A DNA stretch of 64,000 nucleotides, taken from Fulvia fulva. Its lineage: Eukaryota; Ascomycota; Dothideomycetes; Mycosphaerellales; Mycosphaerellaceae. Below, one piece after another: positions 55,793 through 64,000 of this stretch; the first letter of the stretch is position 1; each line of letters starts with the position of its first letter. The position numbers were made by a program, and so were the translations under genes. The stretch spans positions 434,001 to 498,000 of the forward strand of contig NC_063016.1 in the NCBI RefSeq assembly GCF_020509005.1, given 5' to 3'. Below the pieces are notes generated by a model. It did no database searches. It saw only the letters and a program-made list of their open reading frames with translations, and was not told the origin of the DNA.

Positions 55793-56741
55793 ATGGCTGC
55801 ACCGGGAGCCGCGGCGGCAGCGAAGAAGAAGCTCATAGTATGCGGAGGTAATGGCTTCCTTGGGAGTAGGATATGTAAAGCTGCGGTAGCACGAGATTGG
55901 GACGTCGTTTCCATAAGGTAGGCACTATGCACCTCAGCCTGATCACAATGCAGTGCACTAACCATGACACAGTCGATCCGGCGAACCGAATTGGCCATCA
56001 GTATCCTCCCATCAGACTGCACCTCCCTGGTCGAAATCAGTAACATGGCGATCCGCCAACATCCTCCACCCCGAAACCTACAAAGCCGACCTTGAAGGCG
56101 CCAACGCGGTGGTGCACTCAATGGGTATCCTGCTAGAGGCAGACTACAAAGGCGTCCTAACAGGCAAGGAGTCTCCAATATCGGGCTTACGGCGGGCATT
56201 CTCAGCAACAAAGCAGGGTGGGAGTACGAATCCAATGGACAGGCAACCTGGCCAACAGATTGAGCCAGGAGAGAAGGACGGACAACTCACATATGAGCTG
56301 ATGAACCGAGACTCTGCGATTGCTTTGGCGAAAGAGGCGAACAATGCCGGAGTGCAGAGCTTTGCGTACATTTCGGCTGCGGCAGGAGCGCCGGTCTTGC
56401 CGGGAAGGTACATCAGCACGAAGCGTGAGGCGGAAAGTACGATCGCGAGTGCGTTCCCGAAGATGCGGAATCTATTCATACGGCCTGGCTTCTTGTATGA
56501 TTCGTCGAGGACATTCACGATGCCGATGGCCGCCGTAACATATGGAGGCTTCATGGCGAATTCGCTGACTGGAGGTAATTTGACGTGGTTGATGGGTGCA
56601 GGTGGAGCAAAGCCGTTGAAGGCGGATCTGGTTGCGGAGGCGGTGGTGGAAGGACTGTCAGATGATGCTGTGAAGGGACCTGTTGAGGTGAAGGAGATCG
56701 AAGAACTTGCGAATAGAGCTTGGAGGAGAGGCATGCTGTGA
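55793..56741 (+). CDS. COQ11: COQ11-like atypical SDR / NAD-binding epimerase-type protein
   Basis: Two exons, 55793-55917 and 55973-56741 (297 aa); the 55-bp intron has GTAGGC, CACTAACC and ACAG. An upstream in-frame ATG (55679) would add 38 residues that could serve as a mitochondrial leader. The N-terminus is a Rossmann nucleotide-binding motif (LIVCGGNGFLGSRICKAAVA, GGNGFLG from 18), then VVSISRSGEP, GANAVVHSMGILLEADYKG, SFAYISAAAGAPVLPGRYIS and MRNLFIRPGFLYD. This matches extended atypical SDRs related to NDUFA9 and yeast YLR290C/Coq11, a mitochondrial protein of the coenzyme Q synthome. The canonical YxxxK is replaced by Y-I-S-T-K, which keeps Tyr and Lys at the right spacing. Orthology is by recollection of the family pattern. 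Confidence 0.72.
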
Positions 56742-56907
56742 GAAGACACTTTTTTCGTATCTTGAAACGCGTTGCAGCGACATGCCTGCCCGTGCACTTT
56801 GGCCTGCGGTGACTACAGATCGCTGGACAATCGCTTGGACAATCGCTCGAAGCCGAGATAGCTCCTCTGGCGCGCTGCAGTCTTAACGCGACATCTCCAA
56901 AGATAGG

Positions 56908-57997
56908 CTACCATCCATGGCGTTGAGGTTGGTGCATGTTCCAGGACCGCACCGGCTCTGGCATGAAGCGTGGTTCCTTGCCCGCCTCCTCCGCCAATGT
57001 CACAGCCAGCTCCGCATCTTCTGCGTTGATGCCCGGCAATGGCTTGGTTGCGCGACGGGGCCTCTTCTTGATAGCTTCTCTGAGCAGCTCTTGTGCCTCT
57101 GCGACGTCAACATAGCTGGCCAGCTCGGCTACCCATTCTTGCAGTCCCTTTGTCCAGCTCTCGAATTCGACCTGCTCGTACTGTCCCTCTTCATTGCGCA
57201 TTTTCGGGATCAGCTCCTCATCCAATACATCATTTGCGATATGTCCCCAGAAATTCACGATGATCTTCGCCTGGCGTTTTTCAGGAGTAACCTTAGGACG
57301 GGTTGTTAGTCGGGCCGCTAGAATATACGAATGCCGACTTACCCAGTTGGTGGCCGTGCTTGTGAAGTTCGAGCCTATGTCGAAGTCTCGATCATCAGTG
57401 TAGAATTCCCCCTCCTCCTCCTCCTCCTCCTCCTCTTCGCTGCTGTCGGCTTCTTCGTCACTGCCTTCCCGAACTTGCTGACCTGTCTCCTCGCCGATGT
57501 CGCTCCTGATTCGGCCCTCATCCTCGCTCGAGTCTTCGCCGTCATGGTCAGAGGGCCCAGAGGCCTCTGCAGCGCCGTAGACACTGGTCACTGCATGGAT
57601 ATGGACGGCGCGACACGATGCTGACGCTGTCGTCTTGCGCTTCGACCTCTCTAGCGTCAGGCTCATGTTCTGTGGTACTGGTTACTGGCACTGGAGTATG
57701 TCAGCCGTCGTCACCTTCGAAGCAAGTAGAACCTTCATTTTTACCTTCATATGCTGCCCACTCGCTGTCATCTTGCGCTTCGACCACTCCAGCGAAAGTC
57801 TCACGTTCTGTGGTACTGGCTTCTTGCACTGTAGTATATGAGCCGTCATCGCCTCTGAAACCAACAGAAGCGTCATTCCTACCATCATATGCTGATACTG
57901 ACTCACTCTCGCGGTCGTCCAACCTTTGAGTCTTTCCCGCCGATAACTTCGGGTCTGCTGCACTATCGAGTGCACTTGAGCGCCGCTTTCTCGCCAT
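56908..57997 (-). CDS. Acidic protein of unknown function with internal repeats; exon structure partly unresolved
   Basis: It starts at ATG 57997 with MARKRRSSALDSAADPKLSA, a basic nuclear-signal-like start, then 46-residue repeats (VSAYDGRNDASVGFRGDDGS, TTVQEASTTERETFAGVVEA). In the second repeat the frame meets TGA, and a different frame carries the rest (AEASGPSDHDGEDSSEDEG, a long Glu run, FDIGSNFTSTATNW). A clear 51-bp intron (57342-57292; GTAAGT, GACTAAC, TAAG) then leads to VTPEKRQAKIIVNFWGHIAN, EFESWTKGLQEWVAELASYV and the end PVRSWNMHQPQRHGW. A candidate 54-bp intron (GTAAAA...CTGAC...CCAG, about 57743-57690) would remove the TGA, but another unseen junction is still needed near 57600-57560. 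Real gene likely; function unknown. Confidence 0.55.
57621..57900 (-). repeat. 138-bp coding tandem repeat, about two copies
   Basis: The segment around GCTGTCGTCTTGCGCTTCGA at 57626 recurs as GCTGTCATCTTGCGCTTCGA at 57764, an offset of 138 bp (46 codons). The intervening ACCTTCAT..ATGCTG part recurs near 57870. Copies differ by scattered substitutions. Confidence 0.75.
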
Positions 57998-58399
57998 GCT
58001 GGCGGTGTCTGCTCAGTGATGGTAATGACTGTTGTGAGGCGCTAATAGCTGCACACGAGAGAGGAACTGAGATTATGCACTAGCACGGATGCAGCGGAAA
58101 GTGCCGCCTTCCGACATCCCTGAGGCCAAAAATGAAGTGAATGTGAGGACGAAGCTTGCAGTCAGCTGTCTTTGTTTTCTACACAGGCAGACTGGTCAAC
58201 CTCACTTGCGCCATCACTTGTGTACGCCGTGATACTCACCAGGCCATGCCAAAAAGCAGATACTTGATACAGAAGTGCCAAAAACCGCCCCCGCAAGGAA
58301 CAAAAAAAAGGTGGGCCGGGGGGAGGGGGGGGCAAAACTTACGCAGGCCTTGGTCTTGGGCCGATGTAAGAAGCTGGCGAATGCTTTTTTGTACCATGT
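57998..58399. other. Intergenic spacer with homopolymer runs
   Basis: No gene seen. At about 58300-58333 an A-run (9) is followed by G-runs interrupted by single bases, on the plus strand. Confidence 0.4.
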
Positions 58400-58590
58400 A
58401 GTGAGCATGGTATGGGGTCACATGTGGTGCACCACATGAGGTTCTGGAGTCATCGTAGTCTGGTGGCATTCAGGCCCACGACTTCCTCCGAGCAAAGTGT
58501 CCCTACGTGGTCACCCATAGTAGTACGAACTCCGTACAATGTTCCAACATTCCCAACGCGTAACCACTCGACCACGGAGCCACCGGGTCG
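58400..58590 (-). mobile_element. Candidate tRNA-derived SINE-like sequence
   Basis: On the minus strand, about 58582-58560 reads CTCCGTGGTCGAGTGGTTAC, which contains a good pol III A box (TGGTCGAGTGG) like that of tRNA-Ser/Leu genes. About 43 nt downstream a weak B box (AGTTCGTACTA) follows, then TATGGGTGACCACGTAGGGA, an 18-bp palindrome and an A-run. The arms do not fold into an intact tRNA, so this is not a functional tRNA gene. The architecture fits a SINE with a tRNA-like head. Confidence 0.35.
58421..58438. repeat. 18-bp perfect palindrome
   Basis: CATGTGGTGCACCACATG equals its own reverse complement. It could be a dimeric protein-binding site or part of the SINE-like sequence. Confidence 0.9.
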
Positions 58591-58750
58591 AGACCGAAGG
58601 TGGTCAGAATTCCGCCTATTAATACAATTGGTCTCCAGCGACTGACAGGCGTAGACAGGCCCGAGCTTCACAAGCGGCAAAGTGACGAACACCTCGAATG
58701 TTTGATCCCTCACTCGTTGAGGTCGCGTTTGAACACCTTCCCACCAAACA

Positions 58751-59753
58751 ATGGCGCGCGACATCGTCAAGCCGCATCGCACCAACCATGTCAGACGTGC
58801 TCGCAAGATCGTGACACGAAGTGCGGCTGCACGTGCTGAGGGCACTGGAGGTAATTTGCCTGATGCACCTCACTCGGAGCCAGATAACATGTCCACGGAC
58901 AGTGAGGGAGGCGTCCTACTCGAGGTAAGACCCAGACAGAGGTATTATCGGACCATGGTCACTGATGTTTGCTTAGACAGCCACGCACTCACAAGCTTTG
59001 AGCGATAGTAAGAGAGGTCCCAGAGTCGTTGAGTCGTCGAGCGATGACATGTCGAAGAATGAAGACCTCGGAAATACGCGCACCATCGAGGGCCAACGCG
59101 ACTACGCAGATAAATGCTCACGGTGGATGGGGGATCAGCGCAGGAGCGAGAACGCTGCGGAAGCCGCGCAGCCTGCTGTTCCGGTAGATCTCGAGGTTCG
59201 TCGTCCAGCATTCCTGGCTGAGCCCTTTCTGACCGTATCTTAGGATGAACGCCGAACGCGATATCTTGACATGATCGAGGCCAGCTGGGGCGCCTCCTGG
59301 TCGGGTAAGTTCTGCAAAGCCCAATTCTTGCCGCAATTCGAGAACGACGCCGAAACTTCTCGACACCACCTGGTCAGAGATATGTCACTGACATTGGTCA
59401 AGCATTTCGCCGTCGTATCTGCTTGGGCAACTCTGAATGAGACTGCTCGATTGCTCAAGGACCGAGTGGTGCGGCGGCGGCGGGATCAGGTAGCTCGCGC
59501 CAGCGGGCAACCTCCCCACATCACACCTGCCGATATCAAAGGTGTCTTGCTCGAGGAGGTCAAGCTACCCGAAGATGGAATGACCTGGGATCGGCTAGCG
59601 AGGGACGGCCTTGTAGAGAGACCGTCGAGTGGGGAGGACTGTTGGAAATACCAAAGGACCAGCGATCAGAGCGAGCAGCATAGTCGAGATAGGAGACGAA
59701 GCTTGGCACTTTCTGGGAGCATGGCTCGACGCGTTGGCAGCTTCTCGCTGTAG
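58751..59753 (+). CDS. Spliced protein of unknown function with basic C-terminal half
   Basis: Three exons, 58751-58924, 58977-59195 and 59244-59753 (300 aa), all joined in phase 0. Intron 1 has GTAAGA and TTAG; intron 2 has an unusual GTTCGT donor but CTGAC and CTTAG. The N-terminus is basic (MARDIVKPHRTNHVRRARKI), then a Ser/Asp-rich linker, then a predominantly helical region: DERRTRYLDMIEASWGASWS, LVRDMSLTLVKHFAVVSAWA, LLKDRVVRRRRDQVARASGQ, and ITPADIKGVLLEEVKLPEDG. The composition suggests a nucleic-acid-associated protein, but no known domain is recognised. Confidence 0.6.
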
Positions 59754-60722
59754 AGGCCTTCAGCATCGTCCAGCACGTATGAAAGACACACATGCGGGCG
59801 ACCGGTTGCGTAATACCCACCGGCCATTCCTTGTGTGAACGACATCATATGAAGAGTCGTGTGTGAGCTGTCTTTCACTTCCGTCTCTTGTTCCCCGTTG
59901 TGGTCTGCTCGGCCACCTGCGGTAAGACTCATCGATCGAATAGAGTGAATGCCATCGTGTTAGTCAGTCGTTCGTCCAGGTGGAGTTCAGCGCGGTAGGA
60001 ATGTCCACCGGTTGTTGCAATGCAGGACGGAAAGGCCGTGACCACCTGCACTCTTTACGTTTCCCGCGCACGGACTGTTTCGACCTCACCTCGTCTTTCG
60101 TCACTGTTAGCTTCCTACATCAACCTCAACATCGACATCCATCCCCTCCAGACTGCGGCATGATGCCAGTAACTACGTGACGACAATAATCTCAACAGCA
60201 CCTTCGCTCCAATGAAGGGCGCCATGATGGCCACCGCCCCATGAATCGTTACTGAGGAAACCCATCAATTCTGCCGCAGGTCCCCGGAAGACGGTCATGC
60301 TTACAAGGAGGACAAACCCACCCCACGAGTTACGCGCGATTCTTGAAATTCTCCAAGTCCTCTAGCGGAACTTGGAAGGCGACGTAGATTTGAGGTGTCT
60401 ACGGCTACAACATAGTGGAACAAGTCTAACGATTCTAGGGCAACCTTGACCGCTCTTCAAGATACGCTTATTCAATTATCGATACGATACACGGGGAGGA
60501 CGACAAGTTGTACTTAAGATTAGAGCCCGGACCACCAAGCTTTGTTGGTGCTGAGAAATACGCGTACCAAGTTTGTCCTCCTTACAAACACAACCAAGAA
60601 GACACCTAGCGCCCAGCCGGGATTCGCTGCAACATTAACGCGATGTCGCTCGTGGTGCACAATTCCCCGCTCTATAGACTCTGTTCAGTCTAAGTGCAAC
60701 ACAACTAGTAACGATACTGACA
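59754..60722. other. Intergenic region upstream of the SDR gene
   Basis: About 970 bp with no convincing gene. A 13-mer AAGGAGGACAAAC near 60306 recurs inverted near 60577, with little other similarity around it. Confidence 0.35.
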
Positions 60723-61576
60723 ATGGCATTGGCATCGAGACTAGCGATATTGGTCGGTGGCATAGGTTCGTTCAAAGTCATCGATCCCACATCCACTCCT
60801 TCTCACAGCACATCCCAGGCGGTCTCGGCTCCGTTACAGGCAAACTCCTCCACTCCCAAGGCGCCAAACTCGCCCTCCTATACGCCCCCTTCGAAAAACA
60901 AAAAGTCACCCCAACCCTCCAAGAAATCTACAACCAAGACGGCCCCTCCCCTGACATCAGTACCTACGAATGCGACATAACCTCAGCAGACTCCGTCACT
61001 GCAGCCTTCGCCTCCATCTCCAAAGACAATCATGCCTTTCCCAGCATCCTCGTCAATACAGCCGGCTATGTGAACCTCCAACCCTTGGAATCATTCCCTG
61101 TAGATGATATTCTTAGGCATTACATGGTCAACCTCCATGGCCCAACATTGACAGGTCAAGCCTTTGCGAAGCTCTACTTCGCCGCTTCCAAGATCGCTTC
61201 TGATGCCAACCGTCCCGTCCCAGGAGGCCGTATCGTGAACATCGCCTCGCAAGCCGCTCACATTGCCCTCCGCCACCACGGGCCTTACTGTGCCTCGAAA
61301 GCTGGCTTGATTGGGCTGACGAAATGTATGGCGTCTGAGTGGGGTCCTAGGGGTATCACTGCGAACTCCATCTCGCCAGGACCTGTAATGACAGAGTTGG
61401 GGAAGAAAGCTTGGGGTGATCCGCAAGTCGCTGCTGATTATCTGGCTGCTGTGCCGACAGGACAGTTCGCTGAGCCGGAGGAGGTGGCGAGGATTGTGGA
61501 CTTTTTGGTCAAGGATGAGGCGAGGAATACCAATGGGGCTGATGTCAGATTAGATGGGGGGTTTACGGTGAGGTAG
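60723..61576 (+). CDS. Classical short-chain dehydrogenase/reductase
   Basis: Two exons, 60723-60765 and 60819-61576 (266 aa). The 53-bp intron must end at CCCAG (60818), not the nearer CACAG, to keep frame; the join creates the cofactor motif AILVGGIGGLGSVTGKLL (GGxGGLG). Further SDR landmarks are ECDIT (adenine-ring region), VNTAGYV (the NAG motif, with T-A-G), VNIASQAAH (catalytic Ser), YCASKAG (catalytic Tyr and Lys) and SPGPVMTELG. An NAD(P)-dependent oxidoreductase of unknown substrate. The open frame extends far upstream of the ATG without protein character and is not used. Confidence 0.87.
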
Positions 61577-61851
61577 TGGTTGCTTATGATCGAGAGTGCT
61601 ATCGATGATTGCGAGTACCACGAAATGAGACATATGTCCGCACTGGCTTCCGTCTCATCAGCGAGCCTCGATGTCGTGAGGTCACGGTGAATGGGTTCCG
61701 TCCTGCTCAAGGTACCAAGTCCGCGGTATCACGATACACAGAACGTGCTAGAAGTTCATCGCCCGCCGCTTCGTCATCGTCATGGACAAAAGAACTATGC
61801 TCAGCAGCACAGACGTAGATTATTGTCACTTCGATTCTAGTTTCGTACGAT
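61577..61851. other. Spacer between convergent SDR and UTP14 genes
   Basis: 275 bp holding both 3' ends; nothing else seen. Confidence 0.45.
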
Positions 61852-64000
61852 CTAAGCGATCGGCCTCTCCAGCGCCTTAACATTAACCCCCTTCTTAACC
61901 ACAATCCTCGGCTTCGTCATCCTCTGATGCACCTCCTTCGTAGTCCACTCAGGCCCCATAGGCAAGCGTCTCGACCTCTCATACTGCTCCTTCGTCTCAT
62001 ACTGATGAGGCAGAACCGGCGCTAGGTACTTCTTCCCCTTACGATCCGCCTTCTCACTGACGATGACATTGGCCAGCCTAGCATCTTTTCGATCGGCTTG
62101 CTTGACGCCATCGAGCTTTGTCTTCCACAAGGGGTTGTGGGCGGCTTTCTTGTTGGCTTTGCGGATTGAGCGAGACAGGCCGTCGCCGGTCCAGGAGCCC
62201 CAGCCGGGGAGGTGGGTTGAGACTTCCTTTTCGTCTTCGGAGGCGATTTGGTCGGCTTTTTCGGCTTCGAAGGCGGCTTGGACGTCGTCTCCGGCGAATG
62301 CGCGCTGTTGGATGGAGAGTTGTTGCTCTTTGGCGGTGAGGATAGGGTTCGATGGCTCTTCTTCCTCGGCATCGCTGTCGCCATCGTTCTTGTAAGTCAC
62401 GGTCGTCCAGCCATATGTGTTGCCTGATGTGCTTGCTGAGGTAGGCTGGGGCTCGGCTGCTGCTTTGCCTTTGCTCGGCGCCGCTGGAGATATTGGGTCT
62501 GCGTTCGTGATGATGATGCTATCATCATTGGTCGACCTTGGTTTCTTTGACTTGTTCTTCGGGGCTTGCAACCAAGCATTCGTCGCGCTGGAAGGTTGTT
62601 GCTTGGCCTCGTCCTCTTTCAGTAGACCTTTTGCTAAAGGTCCACTAGCCGCATTGGCTTTCTTGAGGGTACCTTTCGGTGTAGTCTTCTCAGCAGTCTT
62701 TGGCTGTTCTGTCACGATCCTGGCTTCGTCATCATCGTCCTCATCTGAGCCTTCAGGTGCCTCGAACTCAAGCCTCTGCTCCTTCGGAACCGGCTTGTTC
62801 TCTTTCGACTGGGGTCCAAAGATGGCACGACCCAGATCTTGGCCTTCGGCATCACTCTCTTCTTCATCGCCGTCGGCGACAGCGAGCTCTCTTCGAAGGC
62901 GCTCGACGTCCTCATCGTTCGCTTTTCGTTTTCGTTCCTCAGCATTGCGCATGAACTTGAGCGCAGACAAGCCTTTCTTCTCGGCAGCGCTGTCCTTTGC
63001 CGAAGCCAGTTGACGCAGGACATCCGCTTCGTCGTCATCTTCGTCTTCGTCCGCAGACGGAAGACTGCCATCTTCGTCAGACGAAACATCTTGCCCAGCC
63101 ATGCGCTTCTTGAGCTCTTCATTGCGCCTAGCCTGCTCAACAACACCATCTCTTGCACCTTCATCCCAAGCAGTTCTGTTGGTCTGCTTGAGCGTTTTCG
63201 CCCACTTCGAATCTTTGTGCTTCGTACCCATTCGCGCTTCTGCTCTCTTGCGATCGAATTGCTCTTCGGCAGTCTCGTCCATTCCACTCATACCCATACC
63301 CTCAAGTTCCAGCCGCTCTTGTTCAGCTTGGCGCTCTCTCTCCTTGCGATGAACACGTCTGTAGCTCTTGCTTTTGATCTTTGCAATGCGCTTCGCCTTG
63401 ATCTCCTCTCTGAACAGAAGCTCTCGCTGTCTGCGCAATTCAGCTCGCCTAGCCATGACCTCTTCGACAGGCATCTTCTTTTCCGCGAGACCCTCCGCCT
63501 TGAGCAATGCAGACTCTTCGCCTCCCAGATGATCACCATCTTGATCCTGCTTCGCAGCCAAGCCCGACTCCTCCATGATCCGCTGGATGCTCTCCTCGAG
63601 CTCAGTCTGCGGCTTCTGCTGTGTTGCTGGCTGGAACTTCTCTCTGCCCAAAGTAACTCCCTGATCTGCGGGATCTTGTAATGGAAAGCTCAAGTGCTCT
63701 GCTCGGCGATTCCTTGTGACAGTGTCTCGCCACTTATCGAGCTCTTGCTTTGCCTTCTCTGTTGCAATCTCGCGATCAATGCGATCCTGTTGCCGCTTGG
63801 GTAGGGGTGCAGCGATCGGTCCTGTCTTCACCTGCTTCTTCTTGCCCTTGGTTGTCGTCTTCTCTGGAGCCAGACCGATGTCCTCCATGAAGTCGTCCAA
63901 GGTTACATCTTCAAGAGGTTCAACGGCGGGAGCCTCACGACTCGATCCGCTCATAGCCTCTATCCGATCTCGCATGCGTGCTACTCGCTCCTCGTCGGCC
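61852..64000 (-). CDS. UTP14: U3 snoRNP component Utp14, N-terminus beyond the window
   Basis: An intronless minus-strand frame runs from the stop at 61852 to the window end (over 710 codons; yeast Utp14 has 899). It continues past the internal Met at 63975 (ADEERVARMRDRI), so the start lies outside. Landmarks: LPKRQQDRIDREIATEKAKQ, the KIKSKSYRRVHRKERERQAE motif (KSKxYRK signature), ERMGTKHKD-type block (EARMGTKHKDSKWAKTLKQT), acidic stretches, LPGWGSWTGDGL and the end KTKLDGVKQADRKDARLANV..YLAPVLPHQYETKEQYERS..PMGPEW. Utp14 is a nucleolar component of the small-subunit processome that recruits and activates helicase Dhr1 in 18S rRNA maturation. Confidence 0.95.
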   Translation of the reverse strand, partial: ADEERVARMRDRIEAMSGSSREAPAVEPLEDVTLDDFMEDIGLAPEKTTTKGKKKQVKTGPIAAPLPKRQQDRIDREIATEKAKQELDKWRDTVTRNRRAEHLSFPLQDPADQGVTLGREKFQPATQQKPQTELEESIQRIMEESGLAAKQDQDGDHLGGEESALLKAEGLAEKKMPVEEVMARRAELRRQRELLFREEIKAKRIAKIKSKSYRRVHRKERERQAEQERLELEGMGMSGMDETAEEQFDRKRAEARMGTKHKDSKWAKTLKQTNRTAWDEGARDGVVEQARRNEELKKRMAGQDVSSDEDGSLPSADEDEDDDEADVLRQLASAKDSAAEKKGLSALKFMRNAEERKRKANDEDVERLRRELAVADGDEEESDAEGQDLGRAIFGPQSKENKPVPKEQRLEFEAPEGSDEDDDDEARIVTEQPKTAEKTTPKGTLKKANAASGPLAKGLLKEDEAKQQPSSATNAWLQAPKNKSKKPRSTNDDSIIITNADPISPAAPSKGKAAAEPQPTSASTSGNTYGWTTVTYKNDGDSDAEEEEPSNPILTAKEQQLSIQQRAFAGDDVQAAFEAEKADQIASEDEKEVSTHLPGWGSWTGDGLSRSIRKANKKAAHNPLWKTKLDGVKQADRKDARLANVIVSEKADRKGKKYLAPVLPHQYETKEQYERSRRLPMGPEWTTKEVHQRMTKPRIVVKKGVNVKALERPIA

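Noticed and set aside
58501..58590. Functional tRNA or 5S rRNA gene
   Set aside because: The A box is good and TATGGGTGACCAC resembles part of 5S rRNA, but no complete acceptor or anticodon arms and no full 5S structure can be formed.
60300..60600. Inverted 13-mer AAGGAGGACAAAC as a possible MITE
   Set aside because: Similarity does not extend, and no flanking duplication is visible.

Overview
The window reads as a gene-rich chromosome arm of a filamentous ascomycete, most likely a dothideomycete of the Mycosphaerellales type. This is inferred from the short introns (mostly 44-108 bp, GTRNGT donors, CTAAC/CTGAC branch sites), the signature of repeat-induced point mutation (RIP) in the transposons, and typically fungal gene families (HET, FSH hydrolase, CutC, peroxisomal thiolase, Utp14, TALE homeobox). 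No marker here fixes the species.

Layout. Positions 1-7765 are a transposon graveyard. A Ty3/gypsy chromovirus (pol, chromodomain, 3' LTR) is split by a 5'-truncated LINE inserted in the opposite direction, flanked by a 14-bp target duplication. A gag-like relic in opposite orientation lies beyond the LTR. All are riddled with TAG/TAA stops of RIP type. Composition becomes ordinary abruptly near 7765.

8-32 kb: a coiled-coil/RRM protein, a broken membrane-protein gene, a secreted FAD-linked oxidoreductase, a Q-rich/RS-rich protein, an FSH1-type serine hydrolase, CutC, PTS2-thiolase, a BTB protein, a secreted carboxylesterase, a secreted metallo-beta-lactamase-fold hydrolase, a frameshifted relative of a fungal gene family, a MARVEL-like membrane protein, a small unknown spliced gene and a decayed MDR oxidoreductase.

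32-53 kb: a long charged RD/E-rich protein, a glutathionyl-hydroquinone reductase (ECM4 type), a broken HET gene, a DUF1769 protein, a PLC-X-like GPI protein lacking a catalytic His, and a TALE homeobox factor behind a 3.3-kb gene-poor stretch.

53-64 kb: a Mutator-like MITE with perfect 41-bp terminal inverted repeats and a 9-bp target duplication, a COQ11-like protein, an acidic protein with a 138-bp internal tandem repeat, a tRNA-derived SINE-like sequence, an unknown nuclear-like protein, an SDR and UTP14 (cut by the window end).

The genes do not form one obvious pathway or cluster. Housekeeping genes (UTP14, POT1, cutC, COQ11-like, ECM4) have intact spliced frames, whereas several accessory genes (HET, MDR, the 27-kb family member, the 10-kb membrane protein) carry frameshifts or stops, which suggests real decay rather than uniform sequencing error. 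Exon borders were inferred by eye from splice consensus and frame continuity.
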